Below, in pieces: positions 1 to 5,584 of a stretch of 5,595 nt of DNA. The translations under genes and the position numbers were made by a program. Numbering within the stretch: position 1 is the stretch's first letter; every line of letters begins with the position of its first letter. Source of the DNA: Deltaproteobacteria bacterium (GTDB lineage Bacteria > Desulfobacterota > Desulfobulbia > Desulfobulbales > UBA5123); assembly GCA_021788685.1 (NCBI GenBank), contig JAJYKH010000206.1:1-5595 (forward strand), read 5' to 3'. The notes below the pieces were generated by a model. It worked only from the letters and a program-made list of their open reading frames with translations. It was not told where the DNA came from and ran no database searches.

Positions 1-36
1 CTAAAAGGAATTCCGGGGACAGCATACTAAATTATT
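1..36. repeat. Motif resembling REP-associated (Y1/RAYT) transposase repeats
   Basis: The stretch contains GGAATTCC (7-14) running into CCGGGGACAGCATACT and then AAATTATT. From memory, a near-identical string (AATTCCGGGGACA, a short variable part, ATACTTAATT) recurs beside IS200-like Y1 (TnpA_REP) transposase genes in many proteobacterial genomes. No transposase is visible here, so this is either the edge of an element lying left of the window or a solitary copy. The family assignment is from recall; only the string itself is seen. Confidence 0.45.
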
Positions 37-285
37 GTCAGTAACTCGCCCTACCCATGGATTGGCTGCATGGCGCTCGTGCCATAGCAAGATCCCGCTA
101 CCTGCTCATCGTCAGAGGCAAACGGTGCCAGGCTTGCAAACTTGCAAACTGACCTAAGGCATACCACCCCGGCCGGACTGCTCCCGATTATTCTGGCTCT
201 TGCTTGCTGATCCGTTTTCCCTAGCTTCTTGATCTTTTCATTGCCCATTACCTCCCCGGTCCTCCGCTACGACTATGAAAAGGTA
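37..285. other. Gene-poor, lower-GC stretch; only a doubtful reverse-strand ORF
   Basis: No recognisable gene lies here. The only ORF is a 65-codon reverse-strand frame (248 down to 51). Its product has no motif I recognise, with cysteines scattered and no membrane segment. A GGAGG lies on the reverse strand (251-255) but only 2 bases before that ATG, too close for good initiation. The next reverse ATG (241) has good spacing but closes after six codons. A tandem CTTGCAAA pair (133-148) is the only other local structure. The base composition is lower in GC than the rest of the window, which fits accessory or decayed DNA next to the toxin-antitoxin genes. Confidence 0.4.
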
Positions 286-323
286 TTCCGGCACGCGGCT
301 AAAGCTGCCAACCTTGGCCGGAA
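286..323. repeat. Nested inverted repeat upstream of the vapBC promoter
   Basis: TTCCGGC (286-292) and GCCGGAA (317-323) form a perfect 7-bp outer stem. Inside it GCGGCT (295-300) can pair with AGCTGC (303-308) with one G-U pair. The structure ends eight bases before the -35 box at 331. No T-run follows, so it is not a standard terminator. It could be a protein-binding site, a REP-like repeat or chance. Confidence 0.4.
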
Positions 324-330
324 ACGCCCC

Positions 331-359
331 TTGTTGAATTCATGAGCGAGGAGTATAAT
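331..359 (+). promoter_or_regulatory. Sigma70-type promoter for vapBC
   Basis: The -35 box is TTGTTG (331-336) and the -10 box is a perfect TATAAT (354-359), separated by exactly 17 bases. This predicts transcription starting near 365-367, giving a leader of about 50 bases before the vapB ATG at 417. It is the best promoter match in the window. The predicted start also argues against the two upstream in-frame ATGs (342, 363) as the vapB start, since neither would be safely inside the transcript. Confidence 0.75.
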
Positions 360-376
360 TTCATGAAAAAGCGAGG
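337..376. promoter_or_regulatory. Candidate vapB autoregulatory operator: paired TCATGA palindromes
   Basis: The 6-bp palindrome TCATGA occurs at 340-345 and 361-366, 21 bp apart (two helical turns), one on each side of the -10 box. Each copy lies in a longer imperfect direct repeat: AATTCATGA then GCGAGG (337-351), and AATTTCATGA then GCGAGG after a five-A insertion (357-376). Ribbon-helix-helix antitoxins such as VapB are known to bind short repeated palindromes over their own promoter, with the VapBC complex tuning repression. Assignment of these repeats as the operator is inference from position and symmetry. Confidence 0.5.
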
Positions 377-416
377 GGCGATTCCCTTCGCTATCTTGAA
401 CCGCACGGAGTCGGCC

Positions 417-689
417 ATGGCAAATCTGCAGATCAAGGGCATGGATGACCAGCTTTACGAAGACCTCAAGCGCCAGGCCGCCGAGGAAAACCGGACGGTG
501 ACCCAGGAGGTCGTCCATCTTCTCCGCTCTCATCTGGCTTCGCGCAAAACCAGCAAGGCTGCCAGGACGCCGGCTGAAGTCCTTCTGGAGCTGTCCGGCG
601 CCTGGGAGGATGGACGGCCGGCCGGGGACATCGTGAACGAGATCCTGGAGTCGCGCAGAAATTCCACGCGGCTGGCCGACGGGCTCTGA
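417..689 (+). CDS. vapB: VapB/FitA-type ribbon-helix-helix antitoxin
   Basis: This 90-residue protein is the antitoxin of a type II toxin-antitoxin pair. It should neutralise the neighbouring VapC RNase by direct binding and repress its own operon. The N-terminus (MANLQIKGMDDQLYEDLK) fits the FitA/VapB ribbon-helix-helix pattern: a DNA-contacting strand at about residues 2-7, helix A at 9-24 and helix B at 28-42. The C-terminal part (about 52-85, with LLELSGAWEDGR and an ESRRNSTR tail) is the usual toxin-binding arm. I chose the ATG at 417 because GGAG (407-410) sits 6 bases upstream and homologues begin with MANL. In-frame ATGs at 342 and 363 lie at or before the predicted transcription start. 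The stop overlaps the vapC start as TGATG, the tight coupling typical of these operons. The family is clear; the subgroup name (VapB versus FitA-like) is less certain. Confidence 0.9.
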   Translation: MANLQIKGMDDQLYEDLKRQAAEENRTVTQEVVHLLRSHLASRKTSKAARTPAEVLLELSGAWEDGRPAGDIVNEILESRRNSTRLADGL

Positions 690-1081
690 TGTTTCTTCTC
701 GACACCGACACGATCATTTATGCCCTGAAGGGTGAGGAATCCGTGCGGGCCAACCTTGCCGGCCACCGCCTCTCGCCCATGGCCGTCAGCACCGTGACCT
801 TGATGGAGCTCTATTACGGCGCCTGCAAGTCGCAGAATGTGGATGCCAATCTGGCCAAGGTCAAAATGATCGAGAGCACTTTCGAGATCATCCCCCCGGG
901 TCCGGAAACCGGTGAAATTTTCGGCAGGCTGAAAGCGGGCCTGGAAGCGCAGGGCCGTCCCCTGGCCGACCTCGATCTGATCATCGCCGCCACGGCCCTG
1001 ACCCGCAATTTCACCCTGGTCACCAACAACCAGCGTCACTTCCAGAGGGTTCAAGGACTGAAACTGGCCAACTGGCGGTAG
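689..1081 (+). CDS. vapC: VapC-type PIN-domain toxin ribonuclease
   Basis: This 130-residue single PIN domain is the expected length for VapC, a Mg2+-dependent endoribonuclease that in characterised members cuts tRNA or rRNA and halts translation. The acidic active-site residues are visible: D5 (and D7) in LLDTDTIIYAL, E40 in TLMELYYGA, and D96 in LADLDLIIAATAL. The closing motif is LVTNNQRHFQRV, with N113/N114 where many PIN proteins have TND; an Asn here is common in VapC proteins with the Shigella/Salmonella-like ending. The toxin therefore looks intact. The start ATG overlaps the vapB stop by one base, so translation is probably coupled. Its last codons and TAG stop form the outer arm of the palindromic element at 1074-1200. 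The RNA target cannot be read from sequence. Confidence 0.92.
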   Translation: MFLLDTDTIIYALKGEESVRANLAGHRLSPMAVSTVTLMELYYGACKSQNVDANLAKVKMIESTFEIIPPGPETGEIFGRLKAGLEAQGRPLADLDLIIAATALTRNFTLVTNNQRHFQRVQGLKLANWR

Positions 1082-1200
1082 AGTAAGCGGTCACAGGGCA
1101 CCACATCTGCTTTGTTATCGGCCTGTTCGCATACCGATGTATAGCTCGCAGGCCGATGCCGCGCATCTGCGGCACCCTGTGACCGCTTACAAATACCGCC
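1074..1200. repeat. 127-base palindromic element at the 3' end of vapC
   Basis: The arms are GGCGGTA (1074-1080) with TACCGCC (1194-1200), then a perfect 16-bp pair GTAAGCGGTCACAGGG (1083-1098) with its complement at 1175-1190, then an inner perfect 9-bp pair ATCGGCCTG (1117-1125) with CAGGCCGAT (1149-1157). The tip holds ATAC-CGAT-GTAT (1131-1142). Only 2-3 bases separate the two outer stems. CATCTGC occurs twice as a direct repeat (1104-1110, 1164-1170). The transcript could fold into one long hairpin containing the vapC stop codon. No T-run follows, so it is not a canonical terminator. It may be a MITE-like or dispersed repeat, or an mRNA-stabilising structure. Confidence 0.75.
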
Positions 1201-1349
1201 TCTATGGCTTCAAACGCATTGCCCTCTTGATTTGGTTCCGGAAAGAAGTCCCGGTCACTGGGCCAGGCTCCGAACCCCACCCTGCCATCCCTTCCCGAAA
1301 GCCCGCCACCCGCAAATCCCCACCCATCAAGCCTCCCACGAATTCCCCC
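1201..1349. other. C-rich intergenic stretch with no gene seen
   Basis: Frames are open across this stretch on both strands, but their products look like compositional shadows (Pro/Ser/Arg-rich forward; Gly/Leu/Val-rich reverse, continuous with an antisense frame of parE). There are no recognisable motifs and no Shine-Dalgarno-supported starts. Repeated short C runs are the main feature. I see no RNA gene or terminator in it. Confidence 0.5.
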
Positions 1350-1378
1350 TTGCAAGCCCGGGGAAAGAGGGCTATAGA
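1350..1378 (+). promoter_or_regulatory. Candidate promoter for parE-parC
   Basis: TTGCAA (1350-1355) and TATAGA (1373-1378) are separated by exactly 17 bases, each matching 4 of 6 consensus positions. Transcription would start near 1385 and produce a leader of about 200 bases that includes the whole palindromic element at 1448-1568. It is the best candidate I found between vapC and parE, but much weaker than the vapBC promoter. Readthrough from vapBC is an alternative. Confidence 0.35.
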
Positions 1379-1447
1379 TTTGAGTCCGTTAGCGGCGCTC
1401 CTGCTTGCTATCAATCCCTGCGGCACTTCGAATAAAGAGAAGGGCTT

Positions 1448-1568
1448 GAAACGAGGATTTTCGTTCGAGTGCAAGGCGCGAGGGAGCCTGGAAAGCGGAG
1501 CGTACAGTCCTTGCGTGACCATTTCCAGGCGACTGAGCAACGCAGCAATCGGGCGAAAAGTCCGTTTC
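1448..1568. repeat. ~121-base palindromic element in the parE leader
   Basis: The ends form imperfect terminal inverted repeats, 1448-1472 against 1545-1568. Paired blocks are GAAACG/CGTTTC, TTTTCG/CGAAAA, CGA/TCG and TGC/GCA, about 19 of 24 positions with one bulge. Further in, GCCTGGAAA (1486-1494) pairs perfectly with TTTCCAGGC (1522-1530), at nearly equal distance from each end (13 and 14 bases). The arrangement is a mobile palindromic repeat or a long leader hairpin. From memory, parts such as GCAAGGCGCGAGG, GGAGCGTAC and GGGCGAAAA recur in intergenic repeats of Geobacter-like genomes; this is unverified. A GTG at 1469 that would extend parE lies inside it, which argues against that longer start. 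Confidence 0.65.
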
Positions 1569-1585
1569 CGGATGGACACGAGGAT

Positions 1586-3439
1586 ATGACCCTCCCTGGC
1601 GGCAACTACGACGAGACCAAGATCAAGACGCTCAGCTCCATCGAGCACATTCGCCTCCGGCCCGGCATGTACATCGGCCGATTGGGCAACGGCACCCACC
1701 CCGACGACGGCATTTACATCCTGCTCAAGGAAGTCCTCGACAACGGCGTCGACGAGTTCATCATGGGGGCGGGCAAGCGCCTTGACGTCGCCATCCACGA
1801 CGACGGCTCGGTGCGGGTGCGGGACTTCGGCCGGGGCATTCCGCTCGGCAAGCTCGTGGAGTGCGTGTCGGTGATCAACACCGGCGCCAAGTACAACACC
1901 GACGTCTTCCAGTTCTCCGTGGGCCTGAACGGCGTGGGCACCAAGGCGGTGAACGCGCTCTCCGAGCGGTTCGCGGTCACTTCCTTCCGGGATGGCCATC
2001 TCGCCCGGGCCCGGTTCGAATCCGGCGCGCTGATCGACCAGGAGCAGGGGACCACCAGGGAAAAGAACGGCACCCTGGTCGAGTTCCGGCCCGACGCCGC
2101 CATCTTCGAAGACTTCGCCTTCAACCCCGACTTCATCCGCAAGCGGCTCTGGCGCTACGCCCACCTCAACGCCGGCCTCAAGCTCTGCTTCGGCGACGAG
2201 ACCTTCTTCTCCGCGAACGGTCTCCTCGACCTCCTCGCCAACGAGATCGACGAAGGGCGGCTCTACGAGCCCGTCCACTACAAGGACGCCACCCTGGAGT
2301 TCGCCTTCACCCACACCGACGGCTACTCCGAGTCCTACTTTTCGTTCGTGAACGGCACCTACACCAACGAGGGCGGCACCCATCTTTCCGCCTTCCGGGA
2401 AGGCATTCTCAAGGGGGTGAACGAGTTCTCGTCCAAGACCAAGTTCTCCGGCGAGGACGTGCGGGAAGGGGTGGTGGGCGCGGTGGCCATCAAGATCAAG
2501 GACCCCATCTTCGAGAGCCAGACCAAGAACAAGCTCGGCAACACCGAGATCCGCACCTGGATCGTGAATAAGGTGAAGGACGAGCTGTCGGCGTTCCTCT
2601 ACAAGAACACCGACATGGCCGAGGTGCTCCTCGAAAAGATCCAGCGGAGCGCCAAGCTCCGGAAGGACCTGATGGACGTCCGCAAGGAGGCCAAGGCCAA
2701 GGCCAAGAAGGTGGCCCACAAGATCCCGAGCCTCAAGGACTGCAAGTACCACCCGTCGCCCGAGAAGCCCTCGCCGCCCGGCCGGGAGAACATGCTCTTC
2801 ATCACCGAGGGGCAGTCCGCCTCCGGCTCAATCGTGAGCGCCCGCGACCCCATGACCCAGGCCGTGTTCTCCCTCAAGGGCAAGCCCATGAACGTCTACG
2901 GCCAGCAGCTCTCGCTCCTTTACAAGAACGACGAGATGTACAACATCATGCGGGCGCTCGACGTGGAAGACGCGGTGGAGACCCTGCGCTTCGACAAGAT
3001 CATCCTCGCGACGGATGCGGACGTGGACGGCCTGCACATCCGGAACCTGCTCCTCACCTTTTTCCTCCATTTTTTCGAGCCCCTGGTCAAGCGCGGCCAC
3101 ATCTACATTCTCGAAACCCCCATCTTCCGGGTGCGCACCAAGGAGGAGACCGTCTACTGCTATTCCGAGAAGGAGAAGCGGGCGGCGGAAAAGCGGCTTG
3201 CGGGCGGCGGCAAGGTCAAAAAGCCGGTGGAGGTGACCCGCTTTAAGGGCCTCGGCGAGATCTCCCCCAAGGAGTTCAAGCAGTTCATCGGCCCGGACAT
3301 GCGCCTCCAGCAGGTCAACATCGACCGGCTGAGCGAGGTGCCCAAGGTGCTCACCTTCTACATGGGCAAGAACACCCCGGAGCGCAAGCAGTACATCATG
3401 GAGCATCTGATGGAGTCGCTCGCTACATTAAACGCCTGA
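1586..3439 (+). CDS. parE: DNA topoisomerase IV-type subunit B (ParE/GyrB family, divergent lineage)
   Basis: This 617-residue protein is the ATPase subunit of a type IIA topoisomerase; it clamps and drives passage of one duplex through a break made by the partner ParC. The GHKL ATPase domain occupies about residues 15-225: E49 (general base) and N53 in LLKEVLDNGVDEF, D80 and G84 in RDFGRGIP, and the ATP lid GLNGVG (113-118) before TKAVNALS. The transducer domain (about 230-385) carries QTKNKL with K314, the gamma-phosphate lysine. The Toprim domain (about 402-515) has E408 in TEGQSASGS, SLKGKP (429-434) and the metal triad D477/D479/D481 in DADVDGLHIR. RFKGLGEISPKEF (552-564) is the GyrB/ParE C-terminal signature. 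It is close to ParE in length and lacks the extra ~170-residue insert of E. coli GyrB. GLNGVG and EGQSASGS, instead of GLHGVG and EGDSAGGS, mark the Bacteroidetes-like ParE lineage. I chose ATG 1586 because the conserved sequence starts soon after it; an in-frame GTG at 1469 would only add palindrome-encoded residues. The nearest Shine-Dalgarno-like string, GAGGA (1580-1584), is unusually close. Confidence 0.93.
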   Translation: MTLPGGNYDETKIKTLSSIEHIRLRPGMYIGRLGNGTHPDDGIYILLKEVLDNGVDEFIMGAGKRLDVAIHDDGSVRVRDFGRGIPLGKLVECVSVINTGAKYNTDVFQFSVGLNGVGTKAVNALSERFAVTSFRDGHLARARFESGALIDQEQGTTREKNGTLVEFRPDAAIFEDFAFNPDFIRKRLWRYAHLNAGLKLCFGDETFFSANGLLDLLANEIDEGRLYEPVHYKDATLEFAFTHTDGYSESYFSFVNGTYTNEGGTHLSAFREGILKGVNEFSSKTKFSGEDVREGVVGAVAIKIKDPIFESQTKNKLGNTEIRTWIVNKVKDELSAFLYKNTDMAEVLLEKIQRSAKLRKDLMDVRKEAKAKAKKVAHKIPSLKDCKYHPSPEKPSPPGRENMLFITEGQSASGSIVSARDPMTQAVFSLKGKPMNVYGQQLSLLYKNDEMYNIMRALDVEDAVETLRFDKIILATDADVDGLHIRNLLLTFFLHFFEPLVKRGHIYILETPIFRVRTKEETVYCYSEKEKRAAEKRLAGGGKVKKPVEVTRFKGLGEISPKEFKQFIGPDMRLQQVNIDRLSEVPKVLTFYMGKNTPERKQYIMEHLMESLATLNA

Positions 3440-3479
3440 CGCTCACCTCTGAAACGCCCACCCGCCGGAACGCGAATCC

Positions 3480-5453
3480 ATGGAAAGCAATTACGGAGAG
3501 CTCCACAAGCTGTTCGATGAGAACTTCATCGACTACACCTCCTACGTCGTCAAGGAGCGGGCGATCCCGGACGTGGCCGACGGCCTGAAGCCGGTGCAGC
3601 GCCGCATCCTCCAGACGCTGCAGAATATGGACGACGGCCGCTTCCATAAGGTGGCCAACGTGGTGGGGGAGGCCATGAAGCTCCACCCCCACGGCGACGC
3701 CTCCATCTTCGCCGCCCTGGTCAACCTGGCCAACAAGGACTATCTCATCGACCGCCAGGGCAACTTCGGCAATGTCTACACCGGCGACCAGGCCTCGGCG
3801 GCCCGGTACATCGAATGCCGGCTGTCGCCGCTCGCCCGGGAGACCCTGTTCAACAAGGACCTGACCGAGTACGTCGAGTCCTACGACGGCCGGATGCAGG
3901 AGCCGGTGACCCTGCCGGCCAAGATCCCGCTCCTGCTCATGCTGGGGGCCGAGGGCATCGCCGTGGGCATGGCCACCAAGATCATGCCCCACAACTTCGG
4001 CGAGCTGCTGGACGCCCAGAAGAAGATCCTGCGGGGCGAGGCATTCGAGGTGCTGCCCGACTTCCCCAAAGGCGGCCTGCTCGACGCCTCGGATTACGGA
4101 GACGGCAACGGCCGGCTCAAAGTCCGGGCGGTGATCGAGGAGAAGGACGAGAAGACCATCGTCATCAAGGAAATTCCCCACGGCACCACCACCGAGACCC
4201 TGATCGAGTCGATCGAGAAGGCGGCCCGCTCCGGCAAGATCAAGATCGCCTCCATCAACGACTACACCGCCGAAGAGGCGGAGATCGAGATCAAGCTTGC
4301 CCGGGGGATCTACGCCAAGGACACCATCAAGGCGCTCTACGCTTTCTCCGACTGCGAGATCGCCATCGTCCCGAACCTCACGGTGATCCGGGACAACAAC
4401 CCCGTCACCATGAGCGTGGAGGAGGTGCTCCGCTACAACACGGAAAAGCTCGTGGCGGACCTCGAAATGGAGCTCGGCATCGAGCTGGGCCGCCTCAAGG
4501 AAAAGCTCCATGCGGCGCTGCTGGAGCAGATCTTCATCGAGGAGCGGCTCTATAAGGAAATCGAGGAGGAGACCACCTACGAGCTGGTGGTGAAAGCGGT
4601 GGAGAACGCCCTCGCCCCCTTCCGGGACCGGCTGCTCCGGGAGGTGACCCGGGAGGATGTGGAGCGGCTCCTCGAAATCCGCATCAAGCGCATCTCCCGC
4701 TACGACATCAACAAGAAGAAAAAAGAGGTGAAGGACCTCCGGGACCGCATCAAGGAGGTGGAAACCCACCTGGAGGACATGGTGGGCTTCACCATCGGCT
4801 ACCTCGACGGCCTGCTCGACAAGTACGGCCATCTCTACCCGCGGCGCACCAGGCTGGAAACCTTCCAGGAGGTGACCGTCCGGGCGGTGGCCCTCTCCAA
4901 CCTCGTCGTGGGCTACGATCGGGAAACCGGGTTCCTGGGGACCCAGATCAAGGCGGAGCCGGAGATGAGCTTCTCCTGCTCGGAGTACGACCGCATCCTG
5001 CTCATCCACAAGACCGGCGCCTACAAGGTGATCAACGTGGCCGACAAGCTCTTCGTGGGCCACGACCTGGAGTGGTTCGGCAAGGTGGAGGAGAACCTGC
5101 TCTTCAATGTCATCTACCGGGACGGGGAGCACAACCTCTCGTTCCTGAAACGGTTCACCACCCCCCGGTTCATCCTGGAGAAGGAGTACCATCTCTTCCC
5201 GGAGCACCGCCAGTCGCAGATCCAGCTCCTGAAGACGGGGCAGGGGGTGCGGGTGAAGGTGTATCTCGCCCCCTCCAAGCGGGCCCGGTCGAACATCCTC
5301 GACCTCGCCATGGACGACTTCCTGATCAAGGGGGCCCCTGCCATCGGCAAGCGGGTTTCCGACCGGCCAGTCCGGAAGGTGGTGGAGGTGGTGGACGCCG
5401 AGGCGGCGGCCCCGGAAGAGCCAAAGCCGCTCGGGCTGTTCAAAAAGGAGTGA
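3480..5453 (+). CDS. parC: DNA topoisomerase IV-type subunit A (ParC/GyrA family, divergent lineage)
   Basis: This 657-residue protein is the DNA-breaking subunit that pairs with ParE. The winged-helix and tower region starts with YTSYVVKERAIPDVADGLKPVQRRIL (19-44, a strong GyrA/ParC signature). HPHGDASIFAALV (69-81) is the helix-turn-helix segment, and the active-site tyrosine is Y110 after R109 in SAARYIECRL. AEGIAVGMATKIMPHN (157-172) is also conserved. The coiled-coil gate is about 330-440, with a Lys/Glu-rich part (403-431) ending in DMVGFTIGYLDGLLDKYG, as in Bacteroidetes-like ParC. The C-terminal domain (about 460-630) is short and has no GyrA box (QRRGGKG), so wrapping-dependent negative supercoiling is unlikely; decatenation or relaxation is the better guess. 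The final 25 residues are Ala/Glu/Pro-rich with a basic end. Residues matching the E. coli GyrA S83 and D87 quinolone anchors are A74 and A78. It follows parE by 40 bases with no terminator, so co-transcription is likely. ATG 3480 is the only start after an in-frame stop at 3450; its Shine-Dalgarno is weak (GGAA, 3467-3470). Confidence 0.93.
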   Translation: MESNYGELHKLFDENFIDYTSYVVKERAIPDVADGLKPVQRRILQTLQNMDDGRFHKVANVVGEAMKLHPHGDASIFAALVNLANKDYLIDRQGNFGNVYTGDQASAARYIECRLSPLARETLFNKDLTEYVESYDGRMQEPVTLPAKIPLLLMLGAEGIAVGMATKIMPHNFGELLDAQKKILRGEAFEVLPDFPKGGLLDASDYGDGNGRLKVRAVIEEKDEKTIVIKEIPHGTTTETLIESIEKAARSGKIKIASINDYTAEEAEIEIKLARGIYAKDTIKALYAFSDCEIAIVPNLTVIRDNNPVTMSVEEVLRYNTEKLVADLEMELGIELGRLKEKLHAALLEQIFIEERLYKEIEEETTYELVVKAVENALAPFRDRLLREVTREDVERLLEIRIKRISRYDINKKKKEVKDLRDRIKEVETHLEDMVGFTIGYLDGLLDKYGHLYPRRTRLETFQEVTVRAVALSNLVVGYDRETGFLGTQIKAEPEMSFSCSEYDRILLIHKTGAYKVINVADKLFVGHDLEWFGKVEENLLFNVIYRDGEHNLSFLKRFTTPRFILEKEYHLFPEHRQSQIQLLKTGQGVRVKVYLAPSKRARSNILDLAMDDFLIKGAPAIGKRVSDRPVRKVVEVVDAEAAAPEEPKPLGLFKKE

Positions 5454-5584
5454 GGGCAGAGCTTCGCTGTTGGAGGACCGCTTCGCTTGAGATACTATGT
5501 AGCAAACGCCAGATACGCAAAACGGGCCGCGGCTGTTAAGCTTGTTCTCCGAAAGTAGATGATCAATCCATAAGGAGACAAGCC

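Noticed and set aside
51..248. 65-codon reverse-strand ORF as a real gene
   Set aside because: The GGAGG is only 2 bases from the ATG, the product shows no recognisable motif, and no good promoter was found upstream on that strand.
342..416. Longer vapB starts at ATG 342 or 363
   Set aside because: The predicted transcription start (about 365-367) leaves both outside a usable leader, they overlap promoter and operator elements, and ATG 417 has a well-spaced GGAG and the conserved MANL start.
1083..1190. Integron attC-like recombination site
   Set aside because: The palindromic architecture recalls attC, but the RYYYAAC and GTTRRRY core sites are not found at the ends, and the outer arms are perfectly paired rather than carrying extrahelical bases.
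1469..1585. N-terminal extension of ParE from GTG 1469
   Set aside because: The added 39 residues are encoded mostly by the palindromic element at 1448-1568, lack homology to ParE N-termini, and ATG 1586 sits just before the conserved region.
1137..1589. 150-codon forward ORF between vapC and parE
   Set aside because: It crosses both palindromic elements and the candidate parE promoter, its composition is non-protein-like, and no ribosome site was found.
1202..2752. 516-codon reverse-strand frame opposite parE
   Set aside because: It is rich in Val/Leu/Gly/Glu, as expected for the antisense of a GC-rich gene, and lies opposite all the conserved ParE ATPase motifs. No Shine-Dalgarno or family motif supports it.
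3423..5207. 594-codon reverse-strand frame opposite parC
   Set aside because: It is the same kind of antisense shadow, with repetitive His/Asp/Leu/Val/Gly composition and no motif, opposite the well-supported parC.
5521..5550. Rho-independent terminator after parC
   Set aside because: GCCGCGGC (5526-5533) with AAC/GTT flanks makes only a short, bulged stem, and what follows is a mixed sequence rather than a T-run.
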